NCBI GenBank assembly: GCA_001584585.1
Contig: LSYV01000054.1
Coordinates: forward strand, 349,840-413,839
DNA: 64,000 bases
Direction: 5' to 3'
Source: Gonium pectorale
Lineage: Eukaryota > Chlorophyta > Chlorophyceae > Chlamydomonadales > Volvocaceae
The translations under genes and the position numbers were made by a program. Positions 1 to 11,321 of this stretch are shown piece by piece (the stretch's first letter is position 1; each line of letters opens with the position of its first letter). A model generated the notes under the pieces. That model was not told where the DNA came from, did no database searches, and worked only from the letters and a program-made list of their open reading frames with translations.

Positions 1-122
1 GCCAACAGGTCCTTGACCGCAGACTCGACGTCGGCCTGTGACAGCCGGAAGCTGCGGTTGCCGGCCTCCGCAAGCACCTTGGCCGCCAGCGCTTGCACGC
101 GCGCGAGCGAGCCGCATCGCAT
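1..122 (-). CDS. Possible exon of a gene running off the left edge
   Basis: On the minus strand an open frame begins at an ATG at 122 and runs off the window. It encodes an Ala/Leu-rich, helix-like segment with balanced charged residues (ending ...SQADVESAVKDLLA), which looks coding rather than random. No family is recognised, and it is not clear whether the ATG is a true start or lies inside an internal exon. A possible splice acceptor (TAGCAG) lies just upstream on the minus strand. Only the neighbouring sequence could settle this. Confidence 0.3.
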   Translation of the reverse strand, partial: MRCGSLARVQALAAKVLAEAGNRSFRLSQADVESAVKDLL

Positions 123-2002
123 TCCGTCTTTGCTGCTAGTGTTTTCTCTGCTAACAGCATGGGACCTTGCTCAGGCCCTACCTCAGCCTGCCCATTGCAC
201 ATCAGGCCCTCCAGATCACACCAGGTCTTAGAGCACGCGGCCTGTCTAGGGGCCATCCGTTCAAGGGCCTTCGATGGCACGCGGATGCCGACAGCCATGC
301 CGTACACACAGCGTCACACAGTGATGCTGCCGGCTAAGTGGCTTTGCTCGCTGCCTTCCTGCATAACTATTTGCGAAGGCTGTTATGCATTTTGGTGCCT
401 GAACCCAGAGCTCCGCATTAACTTCATGCCGTTATTGGCTTTTTAGCATGCATGGTAACACGGGCGTAGTCAATCGTTCTCCGCCACTTTCGTAGAACCG
501 CACGATCCGCTGGGTGGTACAGAACGGGAAATTGCTTTCAGGTACCGACTTTTGAGGACAGCGTGAGGACCAGGCTTGCCGGCACAAGCCCTCCTCACAT
601 TACCCAGATAGTTTGCAGGGCACACTCCCTTGCTTGAACCGAACGTATGCAGTGGCGGCGCGGCTGAGTCCATCAGCTTTAGAAGATGCTGGCGGCCATC
701 GAGGCCCTGCGCAACCCGAAGCGGGGATGAGATGGGGACGGCACCTAGGAAGAAGGCTCTGTCCTGCGGCCGTGTGTATTAAACCATGCAACAAGAAGAA
801 GCGCCTCCAGCTGGCGGCGCGGACCAAGGCAGGCAGCCCGAGCGCCCGTAGTACGACTTGTACGACGTCCGTGGCATACAACACCGCCATTACATACAAC
901 ATCACGCACACGCGCACAGACTCTACCAAAACACCAGGGATGGCAACCAACAGCCCCTTGCACCAAGAACGGCACAGCCGTCACTGCACATGACACAGGC
1001 ACACCGACGCCCGTGCAGTCATACTATTCGTACACGGTATCCCTCTCCGGCTGCCGCGCCGCAGGGGGCCTGCACAAACCAGCGGCAGCATCAGCACCAG
1101 CTCGGCGCGTCGGCGGCACCAAATGAGGGCAATGACGGACCGGTGCGGCAACGCACGCCACACATACCGGTACGTGCTGTTGGGCTCCCGCGCACTGAAG
1201 CGAAGATCGGACTGCTGGACTGGGAAGGGTCTAACTTGCACCGGGAACTCCGGAGTCCAGACCTGGTGCGGCCGACACACAAGCGTGACAGGCAGCTCCG
1301 GCATCAGCTCTGGCCTCCGCACAGCTGGACCAAGTGGCAGGAGAGCAGGTAGGACAGGCAGGGCCGGCCGCGCCGGCTTTCACTATAGAAACACCCCTTG
1401 TTGTGGACATGATTTACGAAAAATGAGAGGGCAAACTTGACCCGGACTTGAGAAAAATGAGGTTCTGATAGGCCATGTATCGTCGTCAGCCACACGAATT
1501 CCAGGGTCCGCAAACAGCCCAAAACGTACGGGTCCGATCCCATCTGCCGCCAATCATGGACGGCCACGGCAACATCTCACAAGGCCCCTACTTGGATGTG
1601 TGCCCAGGTGCTCAGTTCCGATTCATTAACATCGGTTTCGTGGTGATCCTGATGGGCGGTGAAATATCAGGTGCTTACGTGTGTGATGATTCGGTTTTCG
1701 TTTTGCACCACTGGCCGCACCCCTCGAAACGTTTACGAAAACGGCACGGTCCCGTGGGGGCGAAATCGTCCCCAGCCAAACGAATTTCGTGGCCTCCGGA
1801 GGAAGGGGAAACGTGCGGCCTGACGAATCCCCAAAATGGAAGATAACCAGGCTGTATACGTGCCCCTTTTTCCCAGCCTCACCGGAGGAGCTTCTGGGCA
1901 TGCTTATGCGCCGGATCGGGCGGTCAGGTCGTGTCATGTGGCCAACTGTAAGACGGGAAAAGGCTTACACGCACGTCGCATCGCACCGGGATTTCCGGGC
2001 CC
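123..2002. other. No recognisable gene
   Basis: No convincing exon chain was found on either strand. Open frames here lack conserved motifs and have no consistent splice phases. One minus-strand frame (600-950) begins with a hydrophobic stretch but has no homologous feel and no supported continuation. Confidence 0.4.
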
Positions 2003-2660
2003 TCAATCCGCAGCCACGTCCGCAGCGCCCGACAAAAGTGCAGCGTAGGCGCACAGCACCGGAACGCGCACGTCCGGGTACGACCGCGTCGAGCGCCAGG
2101 CCAGCAGCCCCGCTCCTGCGCAGCCTCCTGGGCACATCTTCCCCACCGCGCCACATCTATGGAGGCCCGCTGGGAGCCTGGGACTCCCACTTTCACTGCA
2201 GATATCTTCACGTCTACACCCTCCGCAGCTCGGCGTACGCGGCCCGCATGCCGTCCGATACGCCCGGATCCAGCGACGCGCAGGAGCGGCGCAGCGCCAG
2301 CGCATACAGCGCCAGCAGCGCCGGCCAGTGCTGCGGTCCGCTGGCCAGCCACAGCCCAGGCCACGGGCCTGCCATCGGACCCTTCGCCATTCTCGTTTAG
2401 CATGTCTATACCTGATCGAGGCGGATCCAAACAGGCGAAAGTCACGGTTTAAGGGCGCCCTGTTTGTTTGCGGCCGCTAGTCCAAACTTGCAGGTGGGTC
2501 AGACTGGCGCCGCATCTACTCATTGCAGCTGATGCTGGCACCGTGCTACTGGCAAGGGATGGAGCATAAGAAGGCGGCTGCGAGCCAGGCTGCGAGCCAC
2601 GCCCTGTCCTGTGGAAATCTGTACTTGCAGGCCTGGGAAAGCCGAACCGTGACATCCGGT
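2003..2660 (-). pseudogene. Coding-like fragments, possibly OPR/helical-repeat type
   Basis: Three minus-strand segments read like real protein. One near 2580-2640 contains FPQDRAWLAAWLAAA. One near 2235-2385 contains LWLASGPQHWPALLALYALA. One ends at a stop at 2003 with PVLCAYAALLSGAADVAAD. The amphipathic, Leu/Ala/Trp-rich texture recalls octotricopeptide (OPR) or similar helical-repeat proteins of green algae, but no complete repeat unit can be defined. The splice phases between the segments do not join cleanly: the GT sites after the middle segment give phase 0 or 2, while the best acceptor for the last needs phase 1. This is therefore either a gene whose exons I cannot connect or a decayed copy. 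Family assignment is a guess. Confidence 0.25.
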
Positions 2661-3762
2661 GAGCACTGCGCGCTGACTTGATGGCTGCACTGAGAGTCAG
2701 CTCCGTGGAAGGACCATGAGCAACATAAAGAAAGCGAAACCTTCATCCCTGATGAAACGGCGGACCGTACTCCGCAACGGGGAAAATAGTGCCCCCAAAA
2801 GCGGGACCACATGCTATGCACGTCCATCTCCAGTAAAACAACCATGTGCACGGTGTGGTCTCAAGCGCTCCCCGACCACCACACACTACTCGATGCTGTT
2901 GCAGCACAGGGCTCCCACCCGCCATCCGCCCTCGCTTCCCTCTCCTTCCGCGCTTCCCATCCCCACGACGTTTCTGCCATCTCGGTCCATCTGCAACTCT
3001 TCCCCTCGCACAATGTGAAGATGCCCAAGCAGTCAGCTTCAGCTGGCTTTGGCAAGGCGCTACGGACGAGTCCGCATTGCATCCCTTACCCTAAGCAACC
3101 TCGGAGCCCTTCGCAAGCCATCAAGCAGACTTGGCAGCTGGATGGCGCCGGGAAGCAAGAAGGCACAAGCTGAAGTATCGGCACTGCATCATAGCAAGAG
3201 TACCGACGGAGGCAAGTGAAGCATTTAGCCACAACGCCGTACGTGGCTGCTTCGCAACCGCTGGATTCGCGCAGCGCGCATGTACGCCAGCCCAATTCGT
3301 ATTTCCATCAAGGGCAGAACCTAACCCAGCAGGATAGAAGCCTACGCCCGGTTGGACCCTAGTGCTAGTCCCGCGCATCACTGTACGCCCATCTTGCCCA
3401 AACGCCCGCAGGCCTCGGATCATGTATTGTACGATAGGCATCGTGCAACGACGCTCCATCTCAGCACCTGGATGCCAACCACAAGGTTCCTGTAGTGCAC
3501 GTTATGCAACGTGCCGGCAGTCGCACCCACCAAGGCACATACGCTGTAATAGTGTGCAAATGCGCCAACATGCTGAAGCAGCTTAGCGCTGGAGTATGGA
3601 GCCGAGGCAAGTCGCATGCTGAGTGGTAAACCATATGCCTGCCACATGGAGGCCACGGCGCCACGTTGAGCGCCATGAGATGTATATGGCTGCCACACCC
3701 AGAGCTGCCAGCCGGGCCATAACCCTTCCCATGGCGAGCTTGGCGAAGCCCTGAGCCCCGCT
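2661..3762. other. No recognisable gene
   Basis: This is the spacer between the coding-like fragments and the 3' end of the EMC8/9 gene. It should contain the 3' UTR of that gene immediately left of 3763. Nothing else is supported. Confidence 0.4.
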
Positions 3763-4498
3763 CTAGAGCGCATTCCCGGGAAGCAGGAACTTCCCCATGC
3801 CCGCGAACCCCTTGTTCAGCCAGTCCTTGGACGCGTCATCCAAGTGCTCCTCGAAATCGTGCAGCGTCCGGTGCTTGAGCTGCTTAAACATGGTGAAGAA
3901 CTCTTCACGGAGCTTCTTCCAGTCGCCACCCTTCAGTTGGAGGGAAGGCGCTGCGTCCGCGCCCTCGGCCGCTTTGCTGCCGTCGGTCACACGCTTCCAA
4001 CCCCGCGTGCCATCCTGCCGGAACAACTCAAACGGGTTGTCAGCGCTGGCCTTGCAGAACTGCTCCAGCTGCTTGTTGTCCAGCAGGAGTACCACCGCTT
4101 GCGCCTGGTGCTCCGCCACCTTGTCGGCAATCTTGCGGCCCAGGGGCGACAAGTCACTGGACCCGGACCGGGAATCCGACTGGTAGTAACCCACAATCTC
4201 GACACCGCCAGTGATATGCGTGTATGACTCCACCTGAGGGGAAGTAGGGGTTTTGTTGGCCGAGCAGTTTGCAGACAGACCGCTGGAAGATCTCCCTCCG
4301 CACCTGGGCCAGACCAATTTCTAGCGCCGGCGCTAATGACAGTGTCGTGTGGCATAGCGGAATGACGTCATGGACCTCCACCGAGCCGCTCTCCACGCAG
4401 TTGCCCAGCAGAACACCGTTAACGCTGTTGGCGGGGAACTTGGCTGCGTGAGCTAATATCTTCAGAAGTGGCCCCTGGTGAACAACTACTGCTACCAT
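3763..4498 (-). CDS. EMC8: ER membrane protein complex subunit 8/9
   Basis: Two exons, 4498-4304 and 4233-3763, join across a 70-bp GT-AG intron to give about 221 aa. The N-terminus has the family pattern of an MPN-type domain: LLKILAHAAKFPANSVNGVLLG, then DVIPLCHTTLSLAPALEIGL. Exon 2 continues with the family blocks ITGGVEIVGYYQSDS (GYYQ is characteristic), KIADKVAEHQ, VLLLDN and a C-terminal DFEEHLDDASKDWLN. EMC8/9 is a cytosolic subunit of the ER membrane protein complex, which inserts tail-anchored and multipass proteins. It is a non-catalytic MPN fold, and no JAMM metal motif is seen here either. Length matches the family (about 200-210 aa). Animals have two paralogues (EMC8 and EMC9); plants and algae usually have one, so the symbol is by family. 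Confidence 0.88.
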
Positions 4499-5472
4499 AA
4501 TGAACCCGATTGAACAAAAGGCGCCAGCGTTGAAATGATGGGAAAGCTAAATCTGGTGGAGAGCAACTAGCAAGGGCACAGCAAACGACAGTAGAGTTCG
4601 TTGATAATTATATTTGAAACAGCATCGAGTTGGTATCGGTGCTAGGACACACGTCGACCGTACCAAACCCGACGCCCACGGTCCACCTCGACGGCCCCAC
4701 CACGTAACCGCGACCCACCTCGACGGCCCCACCAGACGTAACCGCGACCCTTTATGTTCCTGACAGGTTAGCATTCCACTTAGCCAAAACCCCGCAGTCA
4801 GTGCTCCCTCATAGGCTCAGACCCGGACCTCTCGACGCTCTCACTCGCCTGCGCCCTCGTGCCGAGTTGCGCCTCCTTGCGTAGCTGCTTGCTTGTTTGC
4901 ATGAGCACCCTGTTTGTGAATACCCCCCTGCACCCCCCCTGTACCACTCAGCTTTCCGCACCACACATTGCTGCTGTATCCCCTCTACAGTCATGCGTTG
5001 CACTGTCGTGGATGCCGACTGACCAGCCACACACACACCCTGCCCACATCCTGCACATCCTGCCCTACGCAGCCCCGCAGCACCGGCCGCAGGAGTGCAC
5101 GTGCGCGCCCGCGGCAAATTCAAGCAGTTACACAGTCCTGAGTCACAGGCTGGTCTCCCTGCTTATCAGTGCCATATCAATCACACGCGCTGGCTTGTGA
5201 TGTGGGCAGTCCGCTAACTCCGCGCACTTTTGCCATACTATCCCGCAGCTCCCGCTGCCAAAGCCCGGGGGTGCTGTCGTAACGCACCCCACACGTCATG
5301 CAGCCACCTCAAGTGTGCCTGGCCGAGGCCACCCACACCCACCAACGGGCCCTGGACGCCCCCACTCAGCAGCCACAACTGCAGACGAGTCCCCATCCGG
5401 GCTCCCCCCCTGTGCTCCTCCCTGGACGCCCACCGCCACCGCCCCCACGCGCAGCCTCCCGCGCGAGCTGCC
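4499..5472. other. Spacer between EMC8/9 5' end and ZUP1 3' end
   Basis: Both neighbours are on the minus strand, so this holds the EMC8/9 promoter and the ZUP1 3' UTR. Near 4675-4750 there is a short imperfect direct repeat (GACCCACCTCGACGGCCCCACCA-type units). No coding signal is seen. Confidence 0.45.
5128..5132 (-). terminator. Candidate TGTAA polyadenylation signal for the ZUP1 gene
   Basis: The pentamer TGTAA is the usual poly(A) signal in Chlamydomonas-type algae. It occurs on the minus strand about 340 bases downstream of the ZUP1 stop. The position is plausible for a 3' UTR of this length, but a five-base motif is weak evidence. Confidence 0.3.
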
Positions 5473-8400
5473 TCAACCCGCACGGTCTCCCCCGCGCCCC
5501 GCTGCCGCCGCCGCACTGGCGGGCGCGCGGTAGCGCTCCGCCGCCGCGATCACCTTGAGCCCCTCGCGCTCCCCCGGCCCCGCAACATCCCCCGCCACGT
5601 CGACGTACATCAGTTGGTACTGCGGCCGCGTCAGAGTGTGCAGCCCGCGCCGTACGAAGCGCTGCCACTGCCGCCGCAGGGCCAACGCCGCGCCCAGCGC
5701 CGCCGGCGGCGCGCCCGGGTCCAGGATGAGCAGCGTCGTGATGTGGCCGCCGGCGGCTGCGGCGGCGCGCGGCGCGCGGCGGCGCTCGATGCCGATGATG
5801 GTACGGCTGTGGCCCTCGTGCTGTACGGCGGCGCGGCAGCGCAGAGGTTGCGGTGTGGGTGCGGAGGTTGCGGTGTGGGTGCGGAGGTTGCGGTGTGGGT
5901 GCGGAGGTTGCGGTGTGGGTGCGGAGGTTGCGGTGTGGGTGCGGAGGTTGCGGTGTGGGTGCGGAGGTTGCGGTGTGGGTGCGGGGAGCGGGCGCTGGGT
6001 CGCGATGGCGAGGATGGGTCGCAGCTGTGAGAGCGCAGCCGGGAATCCAACCGAAACAACGAACTATGCAAATAAGCTCTCTCGTACGAGGGCTTGCCGT
6101 GGTTTTGGAGTCTTCGGCGTCAGGCGTTCCTTGGGGGCCCTATGTGTGATTTCACTGCTGCAGAAGAGTGCGAACAGTCGCGCTGCATCTCTTACGGAAA
6201 CCAACCTAGACACGAACCCCAAACCGCCCTTCAACGCCGGCCCCTGTACCGCTATCGTGCCGCACCGCACCGCACCTGGAAGTAGAGCGGCGGCATGCCC
6301 GTGATGGTGACGGGGGAGGAGCGCAGCCGAAGGTCCGAGGAGCCGCCGCCGCCCGGCCCCGCGCCAGAACCAGGGCCTGGCCCCGCGCCAGAACTAGGGC
6401 CCGACCCCGCTGCTGCTCCCGCTCCCGCCGCGGCCGTCACTCTCACGGCCGACGCTCGCTCCGGACCCATGCTCGCAACGTCGCTGCCGCTGGCACCGCC
6501 GGCGCCTACCCCTGCACCGCCGCCACCGCCATCCGCCTGCTGTGCAGCTGCACCGGTAGCAGCAGTGGCGGCGCCGCCGGCGCCGTGCTCCCCACCGCCG
6601 GCCCCGCTGGCCCCGCCGCCGTGCGCCGCGGAGAGGCCCGCGACGGGCTCCCACATGTGGCGGGTGGGGCCGTGCTGCCCCGTGAAGTACCGCCACACCC
6701 AGTCCACGAGCGGCGTGTGCAGGTGCTCCCGCTGCTCCCGCTGCTGCTGCTCCGCATCCTGTTGCCCGACGCGCTTCGGCCTGGCGCCACCGCCAGAGGC
6801 GGCCGTCGCTGCAGTGCCAGTCTCAACGTAGGGCGCGGCGGCGGCAGCCTCGGGGCTGCCGCCGGCGCGGCAGGCGGAGCAGAGATCGAAGTTGGGTCGG
6901 GCGGCGCTGCGGTGGCGCACGCCGCGGATGGGGTTCGCGCCGCACAGGTCGCACTCGACTCCCGCGTGGTAGGTGCTGCCGTCGTCGGCGAGCAGCATGC
7001 TGCCCGGGTGCAGCTCGGAGCCGCTGCCAAAGCCTGCGGGGCGCGCACATACAATCATGCATGGCGGTTGCATGGCGGGGGCTTATGACGAGGGATATGA
7101 TGAGGTCGCTAGGCCAAGTCAGGCCAAAGAAGCCCACAGGGACTGATCCTGGAGGGCCAGGTCCTATGTGCTGAGCTTGCTGGCGCCTGGGATGGCCAAG
7201 TTTTCGGCACCTGGGTAATGATGGTCACGGACGCACAGCGGACGTGGCCGCTTGGCGGTGGTCGGGGATGCGAAGACGGGGGGTAGAGGGTTGGAAGGCG
7301 AAGACGGGGGGGGGCGGCACGGCAAGCGGCTCACCCTCAAAGTCGACAACCTGCGCCCGGACGCCGAAGCTGCGCAGCAGCGCCGCCGCCTCCGTGGTGC
7401 CGATCCACTTGCGGTCGCCCTGGGGCCAGGCACAAGTCAGGTCGCGGGGCGGGTCGAGATCCAACGCTGCAATGCAAAGCCACGAAGCCGCGTCGTCGGC
7501 TGGCCGGCCGGCGTGGAGGCGCATGGAGGAGGTCACCGAGAGTCCCACACAGACAGCGTCATGGCCTTAGAGTTGCGTCTTCCGCCGCCAAGGTGCAAAC
7601 CTCGTAGCGGCTCGGAGGACAAGCACCATGCTCCGCAGGAGTCTCGTGCGGGCGCATGCGAGATGGGCTATCCAGAGGACAGAGCATCCTCTGGATGAAG
7701 TATCTCGCAAAGAAAACGGCCGCCAACTGCCAGTCGCCCAGCAGCCCGGGAGCGGAGCGCGCACCTGTATCCGGCCGCCCAGGCTCTCGCACCCCATGGT
7801 GTCAAACCCGGCCGCCCAGGCGCTCTCCAGCCACGCCTGCAGCGAGCCTGTGGCGCGGACGGTGGGAGCGGCATTGCAGCGCGGCGGGCGGGGCGGCTAG
7901 CCAACCTCCAGCATCAGCTGGGAGGCGGGGTGCGGCAGGCGGGGGGTGGCAGGTGGGGTTTGTCAAGGTCCAGATGCCGTATCCTCCTCCAGATATTTCG
8001 GTGCTGTGTGTTGGTCTGACGTAGACTCAGGCTCCCATCTGCCTGTCTGCATTCGGACGCCGTACCACATCCGAAACTGTCGCTCACCAATGTCCGGCAC
8101 AAAGCCCGCGCCGCCGTATAGCGCCGCTCGCAGCTGCGGCGACCGCAGCAGCAGCGCGGAGCTGAGCATCTGTATGTTGCGCCAGCCGCAGCCCCAGCCA
8201 CGGTCAGCGGCGGCGGCGCCAAAATGCTGCAGCGGGCAGCACAGGTACGCCTCGTAGCCCGCACCTGACGGGGTGCACGAGGCGGCACACATGTGTGTTG
8301 ACATCAAACGACACATGCGTGTGTGTGTGTGTGTTGAAAAGAAAAACGCATACGACGAGCGTAAGCGCGAAAATGATGGCGTCGTGGTAGGACCCAGCTC

Positions 8401-10610
8401 GTGACGTAGTCGAAGGGGTGATGTCCCTGCATGTTCGTTCGGCGGCGACCACGACCATAGCCCTCGATGCGGCCCAGAATTCTCTCGGGGGTGACCCCAT
8501 GCAATGCCGTGCTGAGATGCGCCTAGTCTGGTCTACGTGCATCGCATGCTGGCTGGTGCATGTCTCCCGGCTCCCGGCCCACCCAGCCCCCCGACCCGCT
8601 GACTACCGTTGTCTCACCTACAAGCACCGGGAAAGCGAGCCGCGCCAGGCGGAGCGGCGGGAAAGGGCGGGGGAGGGGCACAGCGAGGCGGTACACGTGT
8701 GTGTTCTATATGATCTAAAATACCTATGCATGACAGTGTGAGACAGGCAGGCATGCAGAATACGTGCGTGTGTGTGTGTGGGGGGGGACAGCCGCATAAA
8801 AACACGCACAGCCTGAACGGCGGCGTGCTGATCTGCGGGGTCAGGCGGGAGCAGTCTCCTGCATTGGAGGCAGCGGCATGGCGCGAGCAGCGGGGGCCGG
8901 AGGAGCTCCACGCGGGGCGCGGGGCAGCCGACGACGCACGGAGCTTGGGCCATAGGCCACCGCACCACCGCCCGTGGGCCTGTGCCCCATCACCTCCGAC
9001 AGCCCATACCTGCCATCAATCCCTGAGATGGAGATGTTTTACAGCGTGTTGGGTTTTGGTCCCATTTACTCCGCCCATGCCGGCATACGGCTGCTGCAAA
9101 GTCACCCCCACACACGACCCCCCAACGCCGCCGCTTCACAGCTTGGAAAACTCGGCGCAAGCGCGAGCGCCTGCCCATTACCCCGTAACCCCAAGCACCT
9201 GCGCCCGACTCGAGGCAGCCCCGCAGCAGCGCCCCCAGGCGGGGCACGCCCGGCCGCCCTTGTGGGTCAGGCCGCTGCTGCTGCGCCAGCTCCGCGGGCA
9301 CAGTGCTCATGCGCGCGGGCGGCGGCGCGGCGCGGCCCCGCTGCGGGCACTCGCTGCTCCAGTGGCCCTCCACTCCGCACGTGAAGCAGCGGCCGGGGCG
9401 CTGCAGAATAAGAAGGGTAGAAGGGGCGGACTTCGTGAACCGTATTGTTTACTGACCCTTGGTTTTGGGTGCCGTGCGTGCGGTACCTGAGGCTGCACGT
9501 GTGAACGGTACGGCAAAGCCTTTGTATCACGTGGTTCGTGCGATGCACAGCGCCCCGAGCGCTGCTCATGAGCCTGCCCGCTCGCCGCAGCGCCGAGCAG
9601 CGGCACGCTATAGCGCCGTGCCGCACCTTGTTGCTGAAGCCGTACTTGGACCTGAGCGCCTCGAAGTCCGCCTCCTCCTGCATCCGCCTCGCCTCCGCCT
9701 CGTCCGCCAGCGCCGCGGCCACCGAGTCGTCGAACGCCGCGTCCCCGTAGTCGGTGTCACCGAAACCCGCCTAGACACACGCACACACCACATGGACAGC
9801 GAACGGGGAAGCAGCTTCACAGTTGTTGAGCGTCTTACAGACATTTAGCCCTGTGCGCTTGTCGCGAGCTTATCGCGGCACGCACCTCCATCCAGTCGTC
9901 TTCTGCAGCCTGTCCTGGCGCGCCGCCGCCACCACCAGCCGCCTGACCCGGCGGCGTCGCCATCCGGTGGGCAAGCTCGTGACTATCCAGCTCGGGAAGG
10001 GGGATCCACTGGCCGCAGCCATAGGGACAGATGATCGAGGGGACGCCGCCGCTACCGCCGCCAGGAGGCAGCGCTGACGCGCCGGGGCGGGTGGAGGCAG
10101 CAGCACCGGCAGCACCGCCCTTACCGGGAGAGCCTGTGCCAGCGCCGGCGGGGCGGCTGCCGCCCGGGCCGCTGCTGGCGGTCTGCTGCATGCGGCTGAC
10201 GACCGCTGGGGAGGTCGGCGCCGACACAATCATTACGTCGGAGGAGGCGGATGGCGAGGCGGGCGCTGGACCAAGCGTGTGGGAGCTGCGGGGAAGGTTC
10301 GCAGGGAGCAGGGGGCCAAGATGAGGTGAATCTTGGCAGCCCGCAGCGACCAAGAGACAGCGAGGATACTAGTGTACCGCAGTGCTAAGGGCCTTTCGAA
10401 AGTGAGCATTTATGAGTTTTGGGGGCACCGTTGGTGCGCAACCGACCGTTCATGTGCATCCAGCTCCGCCAGCGATACGGCCAACCCGCACAACGTGCAT
10501 CGCGCGCTTGCGCTTTCGGGGGCCGCTTGAGGCTCGTCGAAGTGTGCGTTAACGTGCCGCTCCAGAGCGTGTAGTGGCACGGCCGTGCCGCAGACGGGGC
10601 ATGGCTCCAT
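5473..10610 (-). CDS. ZUP1: Zinc-finger ubiquitin peptidase (ZUP1/ZUFSP, peptidase family C78)
   Basis: Nine exons (10610-10429, 10285-9886, 9770-9627, 9400-9199, 8264-8088, 7847-7765, 7419-7335, 7033-6276, 5820-5473) join in phase to 792 aa. Three N-terminal C2H2/UBZ-like fingers (CPVC...HVNAH; CTLC...HERSVAH; CPYGC...HELAH) are followed by a MIU-like helix (EEADFEALRSKYGFSNK) and a CCHC knuckle (CFTCGVEGHWSSEC). The C78 catalytic domain has Cys335 in RGWGCGWRNIQML, the QGDRKWIGTTEAAALLRS block, His681 in HEGHSRTIIGIE and Asp711 in LLILDPG, so the triad is complete. The family cleaves K63-linked ubiquitin chains and acts in genome maintenance. Unusually, a reduced ZZ-type finger (about 446-482) and a Gly/Ala-rich linker are inserted between the VDF strand and the DWVWRYF helix. 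The exon 4/5 junction across a 934-bp intron is the least certain part. Confidence 0.88.
5846..5985. repeat. 20-bp minisatellite inside ZUP1 intron 8
   Basis: About seven head-to-tail copies of a 20-base unit (TGCGGTGTGGGTGCGGAGGT) lie within intron 8 (5821-6275). They sit close to its 3' splice site as read on the minus strand, where the array is pyrimidine-rich. The long plus-strand frames here simply translate this array. Confidence 0.9.
8321..8335. repeat. GT microsatellite in ZUP1 intron 4
   Basis: A (GT)n run immediately precedes a 70-bp dispersed repeat (8331-8400). A second GT-rich tract is at 8765-8780 in the same 934-bp intron. Confidence 0.8.
8331..8400. repeat. Dispersed repeat copy 1 (ZUP1 intron 4)
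   Basis: This stretch shares a long run (CGCATACGACGAGCGTAAG, then the GACCCAGCTC end) with 54569-54639, about 46 kb away in an intron of the second metallopeptidase gene. Roughly 80-85% of positions agree by eye. Both copies follow a GT-rich tract. No terminal inverted repeats or coding capacity were seen; a MITE-like or satellite-derived fragment is possible. Confidence 0.7.
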
Positions 10611-10976
10611 CGGGGCGTGACCCTAGCACGCAAGGCCCTGCTTACACGAGGTGTGGGTGCACATCTGACTCACGGGGGTAATGCTGCCTGAACAGCTAAA
10701 ACACACAAAGCAACACTCACGTAAGATCGTCAGTCAATTGGCAACTGACAGCGCGTCTTGTTGCAGGGCGAGCTTTAGGGCCCGCTTGGGGTTCCGGAGC
10801 AGCAGCGCGACAATTGCAGACCCGCAACACGTACACACATTGTCGAGTATGTGCAGTAATTGTTGAGGCTGTGCCTTACTTTATGCAACTATCTGCGCCT
10901 TTAGCTTCGAGAACTGCAACTACCTAATCTACTTGTTTTTCCTCTCACAGCAAAGACTGTTATCCACAACTACATT
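10611..10976. promoter_or_regulatory. Divergent promoter region, ZUP1 (-) and 91-aa gene (+)
   Basis: The start codons of two oppositely transcribed genes lie 366 bases apart, so their promoters must share this interval. A CCTCTCACAG acceptor-like site at about 10950 hints that the plus-strand gene has a 5' UTR intron. No specific element is claimed. Confidence 0.35.
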
Positions 10977-11321
10977 ATGGCAGAGCAAGAAGTGGGCCAG
11001 CTTCCCATCACCGAATCCGTCTTCGGCCGCGGTTATCCTGCCGAGGCTGCAAGCCTGCAATATGCACCTGCCCCATCGCAATACCACTCAAGACGAGAGG
11101 TAAATACATAGCTCGATTTGTCTCCTACACACCTACGTCGCATGCAACACCTTGCTGTGCCCGCGCAGCCTGGCCTCCCGCATCTACAGCACTTCACCGA
11201 CCAGCAAGAAGACATGCTGGTCGGATTGAACTCCTATCGGGCGGAGCTAGAGGCCAAGCGGGCAGCAGAGCGCCGGGCCGCGTGCAGCATTGGCAGCCTG
11301 TTGCAGGGCAATGGGAAATGA
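10977..11321 (+). CDS. Small conserved-looking protein of unknown function
   Basis: Two exons, 10977-11099 and 11169-11321, join in phase 0 across a 69-bp intron (GAG|GTAAAT ... CGCAG|CCT) to give 91 aa beginning MAEQEVGQLPITESVFGRG. The N-terminal half is Pro/Tyr/Ala-rich. The C-terminal half (DQQEDMLVGLNSYRAELEAKR) is a charged, helix-like segment. No domain is recognised. No signal peptide or membrane segment is seen, so a soluble protein is likely. The gene lies 305 bases upstream of the O-methyltransferase on the same strand, and further upstream exons cannot be excluded. Confidence 0.5.

Noticed and set aside
3763..4498. JAMM-type deubiquitinase for the MPN-domain protein
   Set aside because: The metal-binding His-x-His...Asp motif is missing and the GYYQ and LAPALE blocks are those of EMC8/9.
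5230..6304. Plus-strand frames of about 250 codons with a repeated CGCGGCGVGAEVAVWV-like peptide
   Set aside because: They translate the 20-bp minisatellite and the antisense of the ZUP1 last exon. The ZUP1 model on the other strand explains this DNA.
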